Of a stretch of 64,000 bases of DNA, positions 10,039 through 21,943 are shown in pieces. The stretch is from Echinometra lucunter (lineage: Eukaryota; Echinodermata; Echinoidea; Camarodonta; Echinometridae): the NCBI GenBank assembly GCA_029962745.1, contig CM057155.1:30810896-30874895 (forward strand), in the 5' to 3' direction. The first letter of the stretch is position 1, and each line of letters begins with the position of its first letter. The notes beneath the pieces were generated by a model. The model saw nothing but the letters and a program-made list of their open reading frames with translations. It was not told where the DNA came from and searched no databases. Made by a program: the position numbers and the translations under genes.

Positions 10039-10538
10039 NNNNNNNNNNNNNNNNNNNNNNNNNNNNNNNNNNNNNNNNNNNNNNNNNNNNNNNNNNNNNN
10101 NNNNNNNNNNNNNNNNNNNNNNNNNNNNNNNNNNNNNNNNNNNNNNNNNNNNNNNNNNNNNNNNNNNNNNNNNNNNNNNNNNNNNNNNNNNNNNNNNNNN
10201 NNNNNNNNNNNNNNNNNNNNNNNNNNNNNNNNNNNNNNNNNNNNNNNNNNNNNNNNNNNNNNNNNNNNNNNNNNNNNNNNNNNNNNNNNNNNNNNNNNNN
10301 NNNNNNNNNNNNNNNNNNNNNNNNNNNNNNNNNNNNNNNNNNNNNNNNNNNNNNNNNNNNNNNNNNNNNNNNNNNNNNNNNNNNNNNNNNNNNNNNNNNN
10401 NNNNNNNNNNNNNNNNNNNNNNNNNNNNNNNNNNNNNNNNNNNNNNNNNNNNNNNNNNNNNNNNNNNNNNNNNNNNNNNNNNNNNNNNNNNNNNNNNNNN
10501 NNNNNNNNNNNNNNNNNNNNNNNNNNNNNNNNNNNNNN
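10039..10538. other. Assembly gap of 500 N
   Basis: Exactly 500 unknown bases. CTACTACTG lies on both sides, so the gap probably spans an unresolved triplet-repeat tract. Its true length is unknown. Confidence 0.99.
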
Positions 10539-11515
10539 CTACTACTGCCATCGAACATACCACAGCTCCCAGCCACCCAGCCACAGCTCTCTATTCTAGC
10601 ACGAGACTATCATTGTCAGGAATTTGGGTCATTATGTGTAAGGCGCGTGCATCATCTCCATGATCTAGATTAGTCCTGTTCTCCCTGCATGCAATTTCCA
10701 GTTTCATTTGCTAACATGTCCAACGCTCTCTTTCTCCATGTCTCTGCCACACCCACCGCCCATTCAACCTGATTCCAAAACCCATTGGCACCACCTAACA
10801 ACAATACACCATTTTGCTTGAGCGCTCGCGTTGTGAGGCAGTATGAACAGGCTGTTCTTTATCAAGTTTATTGGAGATTTCGTGCTCGCGTGGCACGCAA
10901 TCTCTGGGTTTTGCACGCCATGGATAACGAAACACGAAACGCATCTCTTCCGAGCTTTGAACATCAAGGGTGATCAATTGGATAACGGAAATCCAATTGA
11001 TATGCCTTCGTGCTTTGACTAAAGGTAAACAGTCTTTAATAACATTAAGGGAGGGTAACGCTTTTCAACGAATGAATGGAATTTAAAATACTGCCTGAGA
11101 ATGAAGAAAACTATTCATTTCATCTTGTCATGTTGAAAGTTTTTTTCTTAAACTGAGTTTATTTAACTTCCACAAAATCTGAAATGTAATACCATATCCT
11201 ATTATTGTCAGTGATCAATCATAAGAAAGTAGGGAAATGAGTCATTCGGTTTTAAAATTTTAGCAGCTACGTTTATATCATTTAAGCTTCATTTTTTAAA
11301 TGCGCATGGCAAAGAAAAAAAATCCTAATCAAAATGGAAGTCATCATGTATAACATTTTGAAAATTTTTGTGATTTCAAGCTGACTGGTCAGCGATTATA
11401 ACTTGATTCATCATCTTACCCTTATTTTCATCGATGCTTTTTACTTTCAATATTTTATTTTATTTTGTTTTATTAATTTTAGTTATCAGAATCAACTGCG
11501 GCCTTTCGAATGAAT
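10539..11515. other. Intergenic, no gene seen
   Basis: Contains one 12-pair hairpin with a single mismatch (10874-10904, arms GAGATTTCGTGC and GCACGCAATCTC). Otherwise AT-rich without recognisable features. Confidence 0.5.
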
Positions 11516-11520
11516 TAAAA

Positions 11521-11606
11521 AGATGGCAGATCCTACCTTTAATGAAAAAGATGGCAGATCCTACCTTTAATGAAAAAGATGGCAGATCCTACCTTTAATG
11601 AAAAAG
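11521..11606 (+). repeat. 28-bp tandem repeat, three copies
   Basis: AGATGGCAGATCCTACCTTT plus AATGAAAA repeats with starts at 11521, 11549 and 11577; the copies are identical as far as I can see, implying recent origin. Confidence 0.95.
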
Positions 11607-11826
11607 ATGCATTATCACTACAGGATAATGGTATTTATAAACAATTATCACGAAAACGATACTTGGCATCCTGGTAAATTGAAAGCGATAACTTCCACTT
11701 TTAAAGATTGCGTGATTGATTAGAAAGGGATTTGTATCACTTTACAAGTAGCTCCATCCAATTTTCATGAAATAAATCATATCAACTCTATCATAGGGTC
11801 GTTTCACATACAAATAATCATTGTCT

Positions 11827-12037
11827 GGAGGAGGCGTTGTGGCTCAGTGGTAGAGCAGTGGTCTCGTAGCCGGGAGTTCCCGGATTCGAAACCAAGTGGA
11901 TGCGCTAATGCCCTTTGGTAAGGTTTTAATCCTCATGACCAAGTCCTTCAGAGGGGACTGAAAGTCGTCGGCCCCTTACTATCAAGCATACACATTCTTT
12001 CTTAGCAGTCAGGTAAAATAACCATTTAACCATTTAA
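11827..12037 (+). mobile_element. tRNA-derived SINE
   Basis: The head (11827-11900) has a clear A-box TGGCTCAGTGGTAGAGC and B-box GGATTCGAAACC with tRNA spacing, preceded by GGAGGCGTTG. The body continues with a conserved-looking unrelated segment (TGCCCTTTGGTAAGG ... AAAGTCGTCGGCCCC) and ends near two ACCATTTA repeats. Transcription would be by pol III, with mobility supplied by a LINE. Confidence 0.8.
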
Positions 12038-12660
12038 CATACTCTTATAAATGTTTATAACCTTTGAGTTTATGATATATTAACTTTAGCTTATTAAACA
12101 GTAGTTCTGATTTTGAGATTGTGTCTTTTTCATTTTTTTTTTAAATACTAATTTTGCGGGGCATGTTGAGAAGGGGACTCAGGATCAGAGATCGACTGGT
12201 CATGGGGAGTGTGGGGGTTTCCCCATGGGCAGGTCAACATGGTCAATATTTTAGTAAAAAACGGCAGGCCTTACAAAAAAGGGGCTGGTCAACAACAAAA
12301 TGGCCCGAGAATTAAAAAAAAGGGGGGGCGGTCAAAAGCAGCGACAAGGAAGAAGAAATAAACGAAATTTAAAAAGAAAAAGAAATAAAATAGGCTGGAA
12401 AGAAAGTTTCTGCAACAATTATACCAACAATAAAACGTAAATAATCATACTGCGTATAGAATTCGTTAAAAAAATGACGGGAACGGAACAATCAAAATGC
12501 GATTCTTTTCAAATGACCGATCTCTTTCCGCAAAGGACATGAACTTACGAGGGGGGGGGGGGGGGGCGATGGTGGTGTTCAGGTGTCATGACCCCATGAA
12601 GTTTTTCCTCAGCATGTTGGTATTCGTGATAATCATAACAATAAATTTAAATAGTTGTTA
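12038..12660. other. Intergenic with poly-G tracts
   Basis: G-rich patches (around 12175-12340) and a G run (about 12551-12567) sit in AT-rich sequence. No gene seen. Confidence 0.5.
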
Positions 12661-13056
12661 CCTAAATTTAGTTCGCACGCATTCTATGCACGCCATTTAT
12701 ACATCTGTACTTAGCTTTCATAATTGTTAACGACTATTGCGTGCGTGTAGCAGAAGTGCGTCAGTGTGTTCGTGATGATGTGCGTGTGATGCACGTGTGG
12801 CGAAGTAGGACGCGTTTGACCAAAAAGGTTTAACAAATTTTAACATTTCATTATTTCAGCTGAATGAAGAAACCGGACATCACTCTTTGAAAAAGTAATG
12901 TTAGCTGTTAAAACTTATAATATGGAAAGCATTAGCAAAAACAATAAAACATTTTTTTTTTCCTACAAATCATTTTTATTCCACAAAATGTTTATATTCA
13001 GTTTGTCTGTTTCTTTGTATGTTTGTTAGTTATGGGATTCATATAGGTCTACAAAT
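12661..13056 (+). repeat. Direct segmental duplication, copy 1
   Basis: About 390 bp starting CCTAAATTTAGTTCGCACGC and ending GGTCTACAAAT recurs with small differences at 13978-14358. The copies differ by a short extra piece near the start, an A/T-run difference near 12945-12960 and a few substitutions. No open frame is shared, so it is not a duplicated coding exon. Confidence 0.92.
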
Positions 13057-13977
13057 ATAAGCGGAGGGAGGGGAAAGATATGTCTTATTGTATTGCAGGT
13101 TCGGGTATAGTTCTCCCCCCCCCCCCCCGCCGCCCGTCTCCCTCGGCAAGAAAAAATTACATGTACAAGAATCGCTAATGCATAATCTAGTTTCTAGTAG
13201 TATGATAGGCAAAGTTTCAACATGAAAAAAAAAATGAGATTTTTAATGCCGAGTCGTTACGCCTTATTGCATAATTGACGCACATCAACAAGGCCCAGAG
13301 CATGGGTTTTAAGCACTCTCTTAAAGAAGTTTTCTCACTAACCGGAATCAATTTTCGGATCACCATGAACAATTTCAGTGACATAGATTTATCAAAATGT
13401 TGCATTAAAACATATTCAAATATTGATTTAAAATCTTGTTTACAATTCCACTTTAAAAGAATATCCAAGAGTGTTTATACAAATGCAAATGTTTTATTCG
13501 CAGATGGGTTAATAGCATATGAATATGAATTTTAAAACATGACACCAACAAACCCAGATCTTGTATTCTTCTAATTGATTTTGCTTTCTTTTTGGGCAGT
13601 GATTGGAAATCAACCAAGATAAAACAACAAGAACACCAAAATTATATCAATAAAGCAAAAGTAAAAAGAGTTGAAATGAGGTAACAGGTTACATGTTGCT
13701 GAAGAATCGGCAACAAAAATATTGCAATATGCAAAAAAAAAAAAAAAAAAAGGGAGCAACTACGATATATGTATCCTCTGATATAGATGGTAGATTAAAT
13801 ATTCTGTAGTAGAATAGGTCAATGAACAATCACCACGAACCTTCAGTAAATCAAAATCATTCGTTTCGCATCATACCCATAGTAAAGTCCGTGCCGTGCC
13901 ATATCAAACTTAGCGTGTTGCTGTCTAAACAAATGTATGATATACATGCCCAATCAGTTTCGCAGCTCTTAATCTGT
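13057..13977. other. Spacer between the two duplicated segments
   Basis: Contains a poly-C run (about 13116-13129) and a poly-A run (about 13733-13751). The two short open frames near 13217-13535 overlap on opposite strands and look like chance. Confidence 0.5.
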
Positions 13978-14358
13978 CCTAAATTTAGTTCGCACGCCAT
14001 TTGTACATCTGTACTTAGCTTTCATAATTGTTAACGACTATTTCGAGCGTGTAGCAGAAGTGCGTGAGTGTGTTCGTGATGATGTGCGTGTGATGCACGT
14101 GTGGCGAAGTAGGACGCGTTGACCAAAAAGGTTTAACAAATTTTAACATTTCATTATTTCAGCTAAATGAAGAAACCAGACATCACTGTTTGAAAAAGTA
14201 ATGTTAGCTGTTAAAACTTATAATATGGAAAGCATTAGCAAAAACAATTTTAAAAAATAATTTCCTACAAATCATTTTTGTTCCACAAAATGTTTATATT
14301 CAGTTTGTCTGTTTCTTTGTATGTCTGTTAGTTATGGGATTCATATAGGTCTACAAAT
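13978..14358 (+). repeat. Direct segmental duplication, copy 2
   Basis: Second copy of 12661-13056 in the same orientation, about 1.3 kb downstream; flanking sequences diverge sharply at both ends. Confidence 0.92.
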
Positions 14359-15941
14359 TATGTTTTGCTAAGTTTATCTTTTAGGTCTCATAGCGGAAAT
14401 ACTTTAAATGTAATATTCTATTGTTTAAATATTTATATATAAGACAAGGAATAGTGAATGTATCAATTTTTATTTTTTTAATTGATCATGTTGATTAATG
14501 ATAAAGAAAGGGAGGGAGGGTAGATAAAGAAGAAAATTAATATGCACACAGGTGTTTTTAAATACTCGTAATTTCCGAATCGGATCATTTCCATTATCAT
14601 GCTCAGAATTTAATTTCAATGATTCATTGGTTCCTTCAGCATCCAGAATGAATTCACCATGGTTATTTGATTATTTTCTCACTAAAACTGATGCTTAGTT
14701 TACCAAAGCTGAAAGATGAGAAAGGTAGAAATAATATATTATGAATACAATGAATGCGACTTGAATCGGCGTCATTAAATAAAAATGCTCAACTCAGAGT
14801 ACAATTCCCATGTTAAAGCTGCTTTGAAATCGATTTCAGTTATTATGAGATTTAAGGAATATTTTATTATATTCCTGACGCTTCAGAATATAAATCGACT
14901 AATCAAAGATGCACCTGATAAGAATAACGATGTGCTTATTGAACATGAATCTTTCTTTAAGTTAGCTTATGCACTGTTTCTTTTCCCTGAAAATATTCAG
15001 AATATTATCATGTTTCTTTCTCGTCCGTGTGCATTTAAAAACAAATCGTCAAGGTTTTCAATCCCGTTTGACCTGGTTTTAAGTTGAATGTCCGACGTAG
15101 TGAGCATGATGAATTGTTTGGGGTAGTCATGGTAACGGCTGACCCCTCCCACATTTCTTCATACCATTGCATCGTGAGTGGTCAACGTCACGTCACGCAC
15201 GGTCGCGTGATGGTTATGTAGAATCTAGATGTGAGAGATACTTCACAGAACGTTCACACGCAGTGCACCGCACGCTATGCGGCCAGCTACTGATTACTTT
15301 TATCACGCAACGTAAAGCCTGAAGCACGCAGCGGTCATCTCAGATATCGAGAGATATCAGAAATATTGATGACGCAACCATGTTTTTTTTTATTTTCTAA
15401 AAAAATGAGTATCGTCTGACTATCCATAACGCTACAACACATATAAAGATCTCCTTTTGCTGTATATCAAATGTACTTAGTGTGTTTTAAATGTGCACAA
15501 AACGTCTTAATATACTTTTAACATAAATCCGACATTTCAGGTTCTTGAGAAACATATGTTGGACTGATATATATTACGATGTTACCAACACAAGTGCTTA
15601 CATTGTTATTCGCCTTTTTTTTAAAGACGATATTGCTTCATGAACATCTAAATCATATCAATTTTTTTCTATTCCTCATGGAATAGATTAATTTACTATG
15701 ATCAGTCGACAGCAGCGGATTGAATATCATCCTCTTCATTTAGTGTGCTCAGTTTAGTGACTGGACACTGTTAGAAGTTTGAACCAAAATTGAAATGATA
15801 TGACACGAACAAAGTTATCAATGTCGTTAGTATTGATGATATTAATGTAATAATATCTTATGAAAGGATGGCATGCTAATATACCAAATGATATTTGCAG
15901 TATGCCGATGTTTGTTTGCTTTCTATAGATTTGTTGGCTAC
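14359..15941. other. Intergenic, no convincing gene
   Basis: A 100-codon open frame at 14785-15087 has no recognisable motif or composition shift and is probably chance. At about 15180-15340 there is a local island of GCGTG/CACGC pentamers. Confidence 0.45.
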
Positions 15942-15997
15942 TTTTCTTCTTCTTCTTCTTCTTCTTCTTCTTCTTCTTCTTCTTCTTCTTCTTCTTC
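15942..15997 (+). repeat. TTC microsatellite
   Basis: Nearly pure CTT/TTC array of about 56 bases. Confidence 0.95.
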
Positions 15998-16090
15998 CCC
16001 GTCTTATTTCCCCTTTTTTATCACTTGAAAACTCATAGAGCGCGACCGCCCTTGCCCCCTTCCCCCCTCCGTAGCGCCGCCCCTGCGGTA
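15998..16090 (-). mobile_element. End of a C-rich repeat element
   Basis: TATTTCCCC, a TTTATCACTTGAAAACTCAT segment and CCGTAGCGCCGCCCCTG resemble the end of the element at 35411-35645 (TTTATCTCTTGAAAATCAT, CGTAACGCCGCCCC), and in reverse the one at 19714-20060. A truncated copy of that family. Confidence 0.5.
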
Positions 16091-16862
16091 CGATCATGTA
16101 AGTTTCTCGCCATGAAATCTGTGCATGTGAACTCGATGACCGATGACTGCACTTTCTCATCTCAAATTCACGCTCAGGTTCAACTCCCCTCCCCCTGTGC
16201 ACCTGTCCTCTGCCCCCCCCCCCCCCTTCCCCCCCTCTCTCTCTCTCTCTCTCTTCCCCCTAGCGGTTTATCCCATTTCCCCCTGTGATGACTGAATGAT
16301 GCGTTTTTCTCGTGCTTGACCTCTTCCACAGAGTTGATATTTGTTTATGGTCGTTACAAATTGTCGCACGCAGGGAGAGATGTAGAAAATCCCGATGCCA
16401 GCTGGATGGTCTGCGTCGCGTGCGGAGCTCCACAGCTTTGCGTGATACAAGAGGTTTTATGATCGAGTAACTACTTTACCCAGTCACCGAAACCGTCTGC
16501 CGTTTTTCTAGATTTTCTTGATCTCTATTCACCAATATATCAACTATACCTACATGGTTCCGATGTGATGAGAAATGGACAGAAATGGAGTAGTAACTTT
16601 ATGTCTATGCATATGCTATCATAACCATGTTCTTATTCATCGTATACTGTACTTCGTCTACTTTATTGCTTGAGTTGATATCTCAGGGTTTTAAAATTCC
16701 TATCACTGATGTGGACACAACACCCTTTTCAGTGTTCATTATGAATGAATATTTCAGTTAACCTTAATTGGACAAAATCAAGTATACAAAAAGACTAAAC
16801 CATCATACCTTTTTTCGCTCCTACAAACTCTCTCTTGGATGGATAGTAGTAAAGGAAACCCG
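16091..16862. other. Intergenic with C and CT runs
   Basis: A poly-C run and CT repeat lie at about 16215-16255. No gene seen in the remainder. Confidence 0.5.
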
Positions 16863-16872
16863 GTTTTATTTC

Positions 16873-17067
16873 GGTAAGCACTATATAGGCACCAATCCTG
16901 CAGACGCAAGTTGAAATCCTAATCTTAATCCTAACCCTAATCCTAACCCTAACCCTAACCCTAACCCTAATCCTAAACCTAATCCTAATCCTAATCCTAA
17001 TCCTATGAATATTTAAGAATATTTATGAGCTTGGGTCTGCAGGATTGGTACCTATTTAGTGTTTACC
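16873..17067. mobile_element. Miniature inverted-repeat element with a telomere-like core
   Basis: The arms of about 37 bp are near-perfect inverted repeats: left GGTAAGCACTATATAGGCAC then CAATCCTGCAGAC; right GTCTGCAGGATTGGTACC then TATTTAGTGTTTACC. A perfect 9-bp direct repeat, TTTTATTTC, flanks it (16864-16872 and 17068-17076). The core (about 16917-17006) is an array of CCTAAC/CCTAAT units, i.e. TTAGGG/TTAGGA-like on the other strand. The GG...CC ends and 9-bp duplication are compatible with Merlin- or Mutator-type transposition, but no transposase is present. Confidence 0.88.
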
Positions 17068-17076
17068 TTTTATTTC

Positions 17077-19467
17077 CTGTATCGGTATTAGTCTAACATA
17101 GAAAGGGAATTCTGCATATAATGTTTCCAATTAAATTTCACTCAAAAAGTGAACGAAGAAATATGCAAACAGTCAACAAGCGCAAACTCATATTCAACAA
17201 AAATCAGAATATTTATTTGAGAGACTCAGCTCAGTTACAGTGCTTCGAGAAATTTGATGCAGTACTGTTTCCACATGAAGCAGTTGCTTTCATTAATTAA
17301 AGTAGGTGCATGCTTTTATATCACAACTTACTATCAAAGCAAAGCAAGCGACAAAGCTGGCATTAACTGTCGAAAATTCCTTGGTATTGGAATACCAGGG
17401 AAAAGGTTCTGTTGAAGCCTCGATTACAAAGATGTTGTGATTGGTAGATGCGGTAGGCGTGGCCTGGTGGCGTTTGATTTCACGACTGCAGCAATGCTAT
17501 TGGTTTCACAGTCCGCGACAAGGAGTATGTGGGTTTTTTCTGGCCTGACTCACAATGATTATTATTATTCATTTTCATAACGATCTGGGATAAGGTACGC
17601 TTTCATAAATAATTTGTTTTCCCCTGCTTATTTCCCCTAATTATTTTGATCATGTTGATTGACATGATTAATCTCCCACTCCTTCGATTCAACCAACTTA
17701 TCGATGGATACATCTTTGATTATTACTGAGTCATTTGATGAATATTAATTATACAGTTGATCATGATTTATGATATTTTAGTAAACCATGGAAATCATCA
17801 AACCATGACAACGTTACGATCATAAAATCATTGTAAAATTTAATGACCCATGACAAGTATGCAAATTATTCAGATATAAATCTTGAAATTTATGGTTCAC
17901 TAGATCACTGAGAAAAAAAGATGCTTTGTAAAATCAAGAATTGATGAGAACTTACTGAAATAAAGCACTTTTGACCACTCACATGGAAGACTTGATTTAT
18001 CTAATGATATAAAGCTGACGCTGACATATTTACATTTCTATACGGACAGAATTTTTTTAATATCAATATAGAATCAGAGGCCTCATCCTTGTTCTGACGT
18101 AGATATAGTTTCTCACGCATCATGCAGCTTTAATACCACAACAGCATCAACAGTACATAACTTATGTTAATAAAAATGTCAGAATGTGTAGGGGTGTTTA
18201 AACAAAACACCTCCAGTTAAATAGGTAAAGGATAATATTTCTGAATATAAAATGACTGAAAACTTTTTGAATAAAAGCGTCATTTTGCTTTAGAATAATG
18301 AAATTTTGCACCTTTGGTAGCCGGGGTATTTTTTGTTTGTTCCAGGTGCTTATCTGGAAGTGCATCTCATATTTGAAAGTTCAGCGGATAGTTCAAATAA
18401 TTTTTCCAACAAAGAAGAAGAGGTGGTCCATGATGGAATCGGATAGATTCTTTCAAAGATAAACTGTTATTGTTCTTCACTTTGTCGTGTTTTGTATTTA
18501 TTTCTATTTTTTTAAACTTGTGATTGACACATATTGGTTGAAACTAATTATGAAAAAGTAAGGATGCTTTTTCCCCTGACTTCCTTTTTCCTAACCTTTA
18601 AAATCGTCTATTTGCTATGACATAGAAAGGTCGTTATCACGACCTTGATGACTATATAAATTCCTTTCCGATAAGGTTAGCAAGGCTCTGCTGCTAAGTG
18701 TAATGATTAGCATTGATAGTATCAATCAAATGAACCCCTCACATTTTTTCTGTAATGTTTTATTGATTCCATAAACCATCAAACAATACATGACAATAAA
18801 AAATGGTGCGAAAAAAAACCCACGTAAATTTATAATAAATGCAAACAACTATGGAATCTATAGTCATGATAGTTCGAACCACTCAGTGGTTCTAACCCTA
18901 AGTCCCCTCCTCATTAATGATCGATTATATCTCTATCTCTTTGGATAATTTGGATAATTCTATTTGGATAATTCTATTCTCTTGTCGTGGCATAATCAAC
19001 AGTGTGTTAAGTATCTTTAGAAAGTGTGCTTATTCCTCTGTAAAACGATACACCATTCCGTTAAGATTTTCAGCTATGGAATGTGCAGTACATCAGAATA
19101 AGAGGCAATGTCGAAAATGTTGAAAAATTGCAAAAAAAATGCCCTGCTCTTGTTAGGCTGTGCATTTTTCTTTCCTTGAAGAGTGTAGGGCTTGCTGCTG
19201 TGTTTCAGGTCTTCCAGGAGCACATATGCGGAAATCCTTGGAAGGGTGGTGAGGGGGGCGACTCCCCTACGATGCCCTAGCTATTACCCGGACATTTTTC
19301 ATTTTGTTACTCCAGGTTTGGTACTGCTGAAGTTGATGACTAAACAGTACGATCATTGACTGACGTGTCACCATAGAGCATGAATTTTATTACCCGGATT
19401 TTTAAAATTTGGGCATTCATGGATGATCAGCTGGGAACAGAATTAACAAAGTCATTTACAACAATCA
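17077..19467. other. Long intergenic stretch, no gene seen
   Basis: AT-rich. 17335-17530 is slightly richer in GC and has two ATTGGT (inverted CCAAT) motifs and a GGCGTGGCC box, but no TATA or coding sequence follows. A short TTTGGATAATTC triplication lies near 18939-18977. Confidence 0.4.
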
Positions 19468-19713
19468 CATCCCATTATCACAGAAAGGAGAATGATTTGC
19501 AATAACTATGAACACTTTTCAGCAGCAACATGCCCAGGTTAACAAATTTTGAATAGGCTCCGACAATTCATCTTGCCCTACAATTCATCCCATCCCATTA
19601 TCACAGAAAGGAGAATGATTTGCAATAACTATGAACACTTTTCAGCAGCAACATGCCCAGGTTAACAAATTTTGAATAGGCTCCGACAATTCATCTTGCC
19701 CTACAATTCATCT
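19468..19713 (+). repeat. 123-bp tandem duplication
   Basis: The unit starting CATCCCATTATCACAGAAAG occurs at 19468 and again at 19591, essentially identical, with a partial third end (CAATTCATCTTGCCCTAC). Confidence 0.95.
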
Positions 19714-20060
19714 TGCCCTACCGCCCCCCCCCCCCCGGTGGCGCTACAGGGGGCAAGTTGCGACCCCCTGTGATTTTTTTCGAGTTTTAAAAAAAAAGAG
19801 AGAGAAAAAGAGGAGAAAAAGAAGAAAAAGAGGAGGAGGAAGAAAGAAGAGTATGGGAAAAGAGAGGGCTGGGTCAAGTGATCAAAAAAGAGAAAAAAGA
19901 GGAGAAAAGGAAGAAAAAGAGGAGGAGGAAGAATGTAGAGTATGGGAAAAGAGAGGGCTGGGTCATAATACCCCTATTTGTTCATTTAAAACGTGAATAA
20001 ATTTATCTATCGGTCATCTTGCCCCCCCCCCCCATCACAATACCCTGGCGCCGCCCCTGC
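19714..20060 (+). mobile_element. Poly-C-containing repeat element with internal duplication
   Basis: Begins CCGCCCCCC and GGTGGCGCTACAGGGGGCAA, ends ATCTTGCCCCCC ... CTGGCGCCGCCCCTG. Internally a purine-rich segment of about 80 bp ending TATGGGAAAAGAGAGGGCTG is tandemly duplicated. The element at 35411-35645 is a reverse-orientation relative carrying a single copy of that segment. Confidence 0.6.
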
Positions 20061-20639
20061 CCCCTTGAAAAATTTGTAAGAGGACGAGTCCTCCCCCTCC
20101 AGGATGCTCATGTCCTCATGGAAGATCATGTGAAAATAAGCAGTCCTGCACTTTTCTCCAGAGACAAGAAAGCACAGCTAAACTACAAGAGCAGTGCGTT
20201 TTGCAAGTTTTCACTTTCGACCATGCCCCATTTTAAATTCCAGGATGGTATCGTGTTAAAAGAGAATAAACACACTTCATATTGAAACTGAACAAAGCAA
20301 TGATTATGCCATGACAAGGCAGATCCATTAAACTTGAATTTCCTAACTTTTTGGAGGGGTTTACGGGGAATGTATTAATTACTTTAAGGAAAAGTGGAAA
20401 ACTGCTCTTCTCTCCTTTCTTTCTCATGTCTTTTATTTTTCAATTTGCTTGGATCTCTTACTCTGCTTACATGCGTATACGTCGATTATACCACGGAGTT
20501 AAAAATAACAAAAATATAAATCACATTTTTTCAAAAATACTTCCCTCTGGTTAGGGTAATTATTGTGAATTCCATTATGTTTATTTACTATTTTAAAAAA
20601 ATATATGGAGCACATGTTTTCATTAAAAATGAATATCTG
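20061..20639. other. Intergenic, no gene seen
   Basis: Only short open frames on both strands, none with a recognisable motif. Confidence 0.5.
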
Positions 20640-20641
20640 TA

Positions 20642-20812
20642 CACTGTTAGAACAGTTGTTTAAAATCATTAGGTTGTTTAAATTATGAATCTACCAATTG
20701 TTGTTTAAACAATTTTGTATGTAAAACATAGGGGGATCTTTCTAACTCGGCAACTGTTGGTAGGTTCATATTTTAAACAACCTAATGATTTTTAAACAAC
20801 CGTCTTACAGTG
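20642..20812. mobile_element. TA-flanked MITE, CACTGT ends
   Basis: The left end CACTGTTAGAACAGTTGTTT and a following AAATCATTAGGTTGTTTAAA are matched in reverse by TTTAAACAACCTAATGATTT and the right end AACCGTCTTACAGTG. TA dinucleotides flank both sides (20640-20641, 20813-20814). No coding capacity. Confidence 0.85.
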
Positions 20813-20848
20813 TAAATACGCTCTATGTTTGTATCATTGTTGTGAAAA

Positions 20849-21062
20849 TGTTAATGTTAATGTTAATGTTAACGTTACTGTTAACGTTAATGTTAATGTT
20901 AATGTTAACGTTAACGTTAATGTTAACGTTAATGTTAATGTTAATGTTAATGTTAACGTTAATGTTAATGTTAATGTTAATGTTAACGTTACTATTAACG
21001 TTAATGTTAATGTTAATGTTAATGTTAATGTTAATGTTAATGTTAATGTTAATGTTAATGTT
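20849..21062 (+). repeat. GTTAAT/GTTAAC hexamer array
   Basis: About 35 tandem hexamers in which the last base is T or C (with single GTTACT/ATTAAC variants). The order of the two forms is not simply periodic. Open frames through it are low-complexity artefacts. Confidence 0.97.
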
Positions 21063-21884
21063 TCAAGGAATATACTTTCTTTCATTTACAACTGCACCTT
21101 TCGGTGCTTTAGTCTCTTCGACAGGGGACACGCTCTGTTTGTGCAGAAAAGATATTTGTATGCAATAAAAAAAAAAAGATAAGATCTCATTATGATAGAA
21201 ATGACGTTTTAAATACTCTGATTTGTTTTCTACGGCACGTGCACTTATTACAGTGATATTCATCTCTACCTCTATTCTCACGATCATTCAGAATCTGCTG
21301 GTTGGCACTTTGTTTCCATTTATCATATTCTTAGATATTTGACAAAATAATAAGTCCATCAAATTTATCTGAAAAAAAATCACTGGGCGGGAAGAGGGAG
21401 GAGAAAACACGATTTGACAGAAAAACATCAACAGCAGTGAGAGAAGATTTTATCTCGACGTCAAAAGATTTCATCCATGACAACAGAGATCAAAAAGGTC
21501 TGGGCATTGAATGCCATTGCGTGCTGGCAGGACAATTAAGTAGAGACGGTATCAATTACTGAAGGACATATTTTAATCTTTGTCAAGCTTTTAACTCTAA
21601 TTAAACTGGGACGCGCAATATTGGGTTGAATGAAAACACAATTTCTAATGCAAATAGAAAAGTGTCACACTGAGAAAAAATTTGCCATGAACTCCACGTT
21701 GACTTGGTTTGAACAAGAGCATTTTCGATGAACTAGTTTATTTTCTGAATTTCAGAAGAGGCACGAGTTGTGGGGAAAATAAAAAAAAAAGATTTTAAGT
21801 TATATCTTACGTCAGTTTGAAAAAATAGCACAATGCATTTTTTTTTTAATTGCTCTTCAAATAATTCATTATTCGAAATATGAA

Positions 21885-21916
<32 letters not shown>

Positions 21917-21943
21917 GCTTGAGTGTATGGCCCGAACAACTTA
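21063..21943. other. Intergenic, no gene seen
   Basis: AT-rich. Poly-C next to poly-A lies at about 21888-21913. Confidence 0.5.

Noticed and set aside
9507..10673. 388-codon frame through TTC repeats and the N gap
   Set aside because: Composed of microsatellite and unknown bases.
11827..11900. Functional tRNA gene
   Set aside because: Boxes are present but acceptor and T-stem pairing are poor, and it is fused to a non-tRNA body typical of SINEs.
14785..15087. 100-codon open frame
   Set aside because: No family motif, no promoter or splice context, AT-rich codons as expected by chance.
16917..17006. True telomere or chromosome end
   Set aside because: Degenerate, only about 90 bp, enclosed by inverted repeats and a 9-bp target duplication, with ordinary sequence on both sides.
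20785..21182. Overlapping frames through the hexamer array, both strands
   Set aside because: Translations of a hexanucleotide repeat (alternating V/N or L/M), not proteins.
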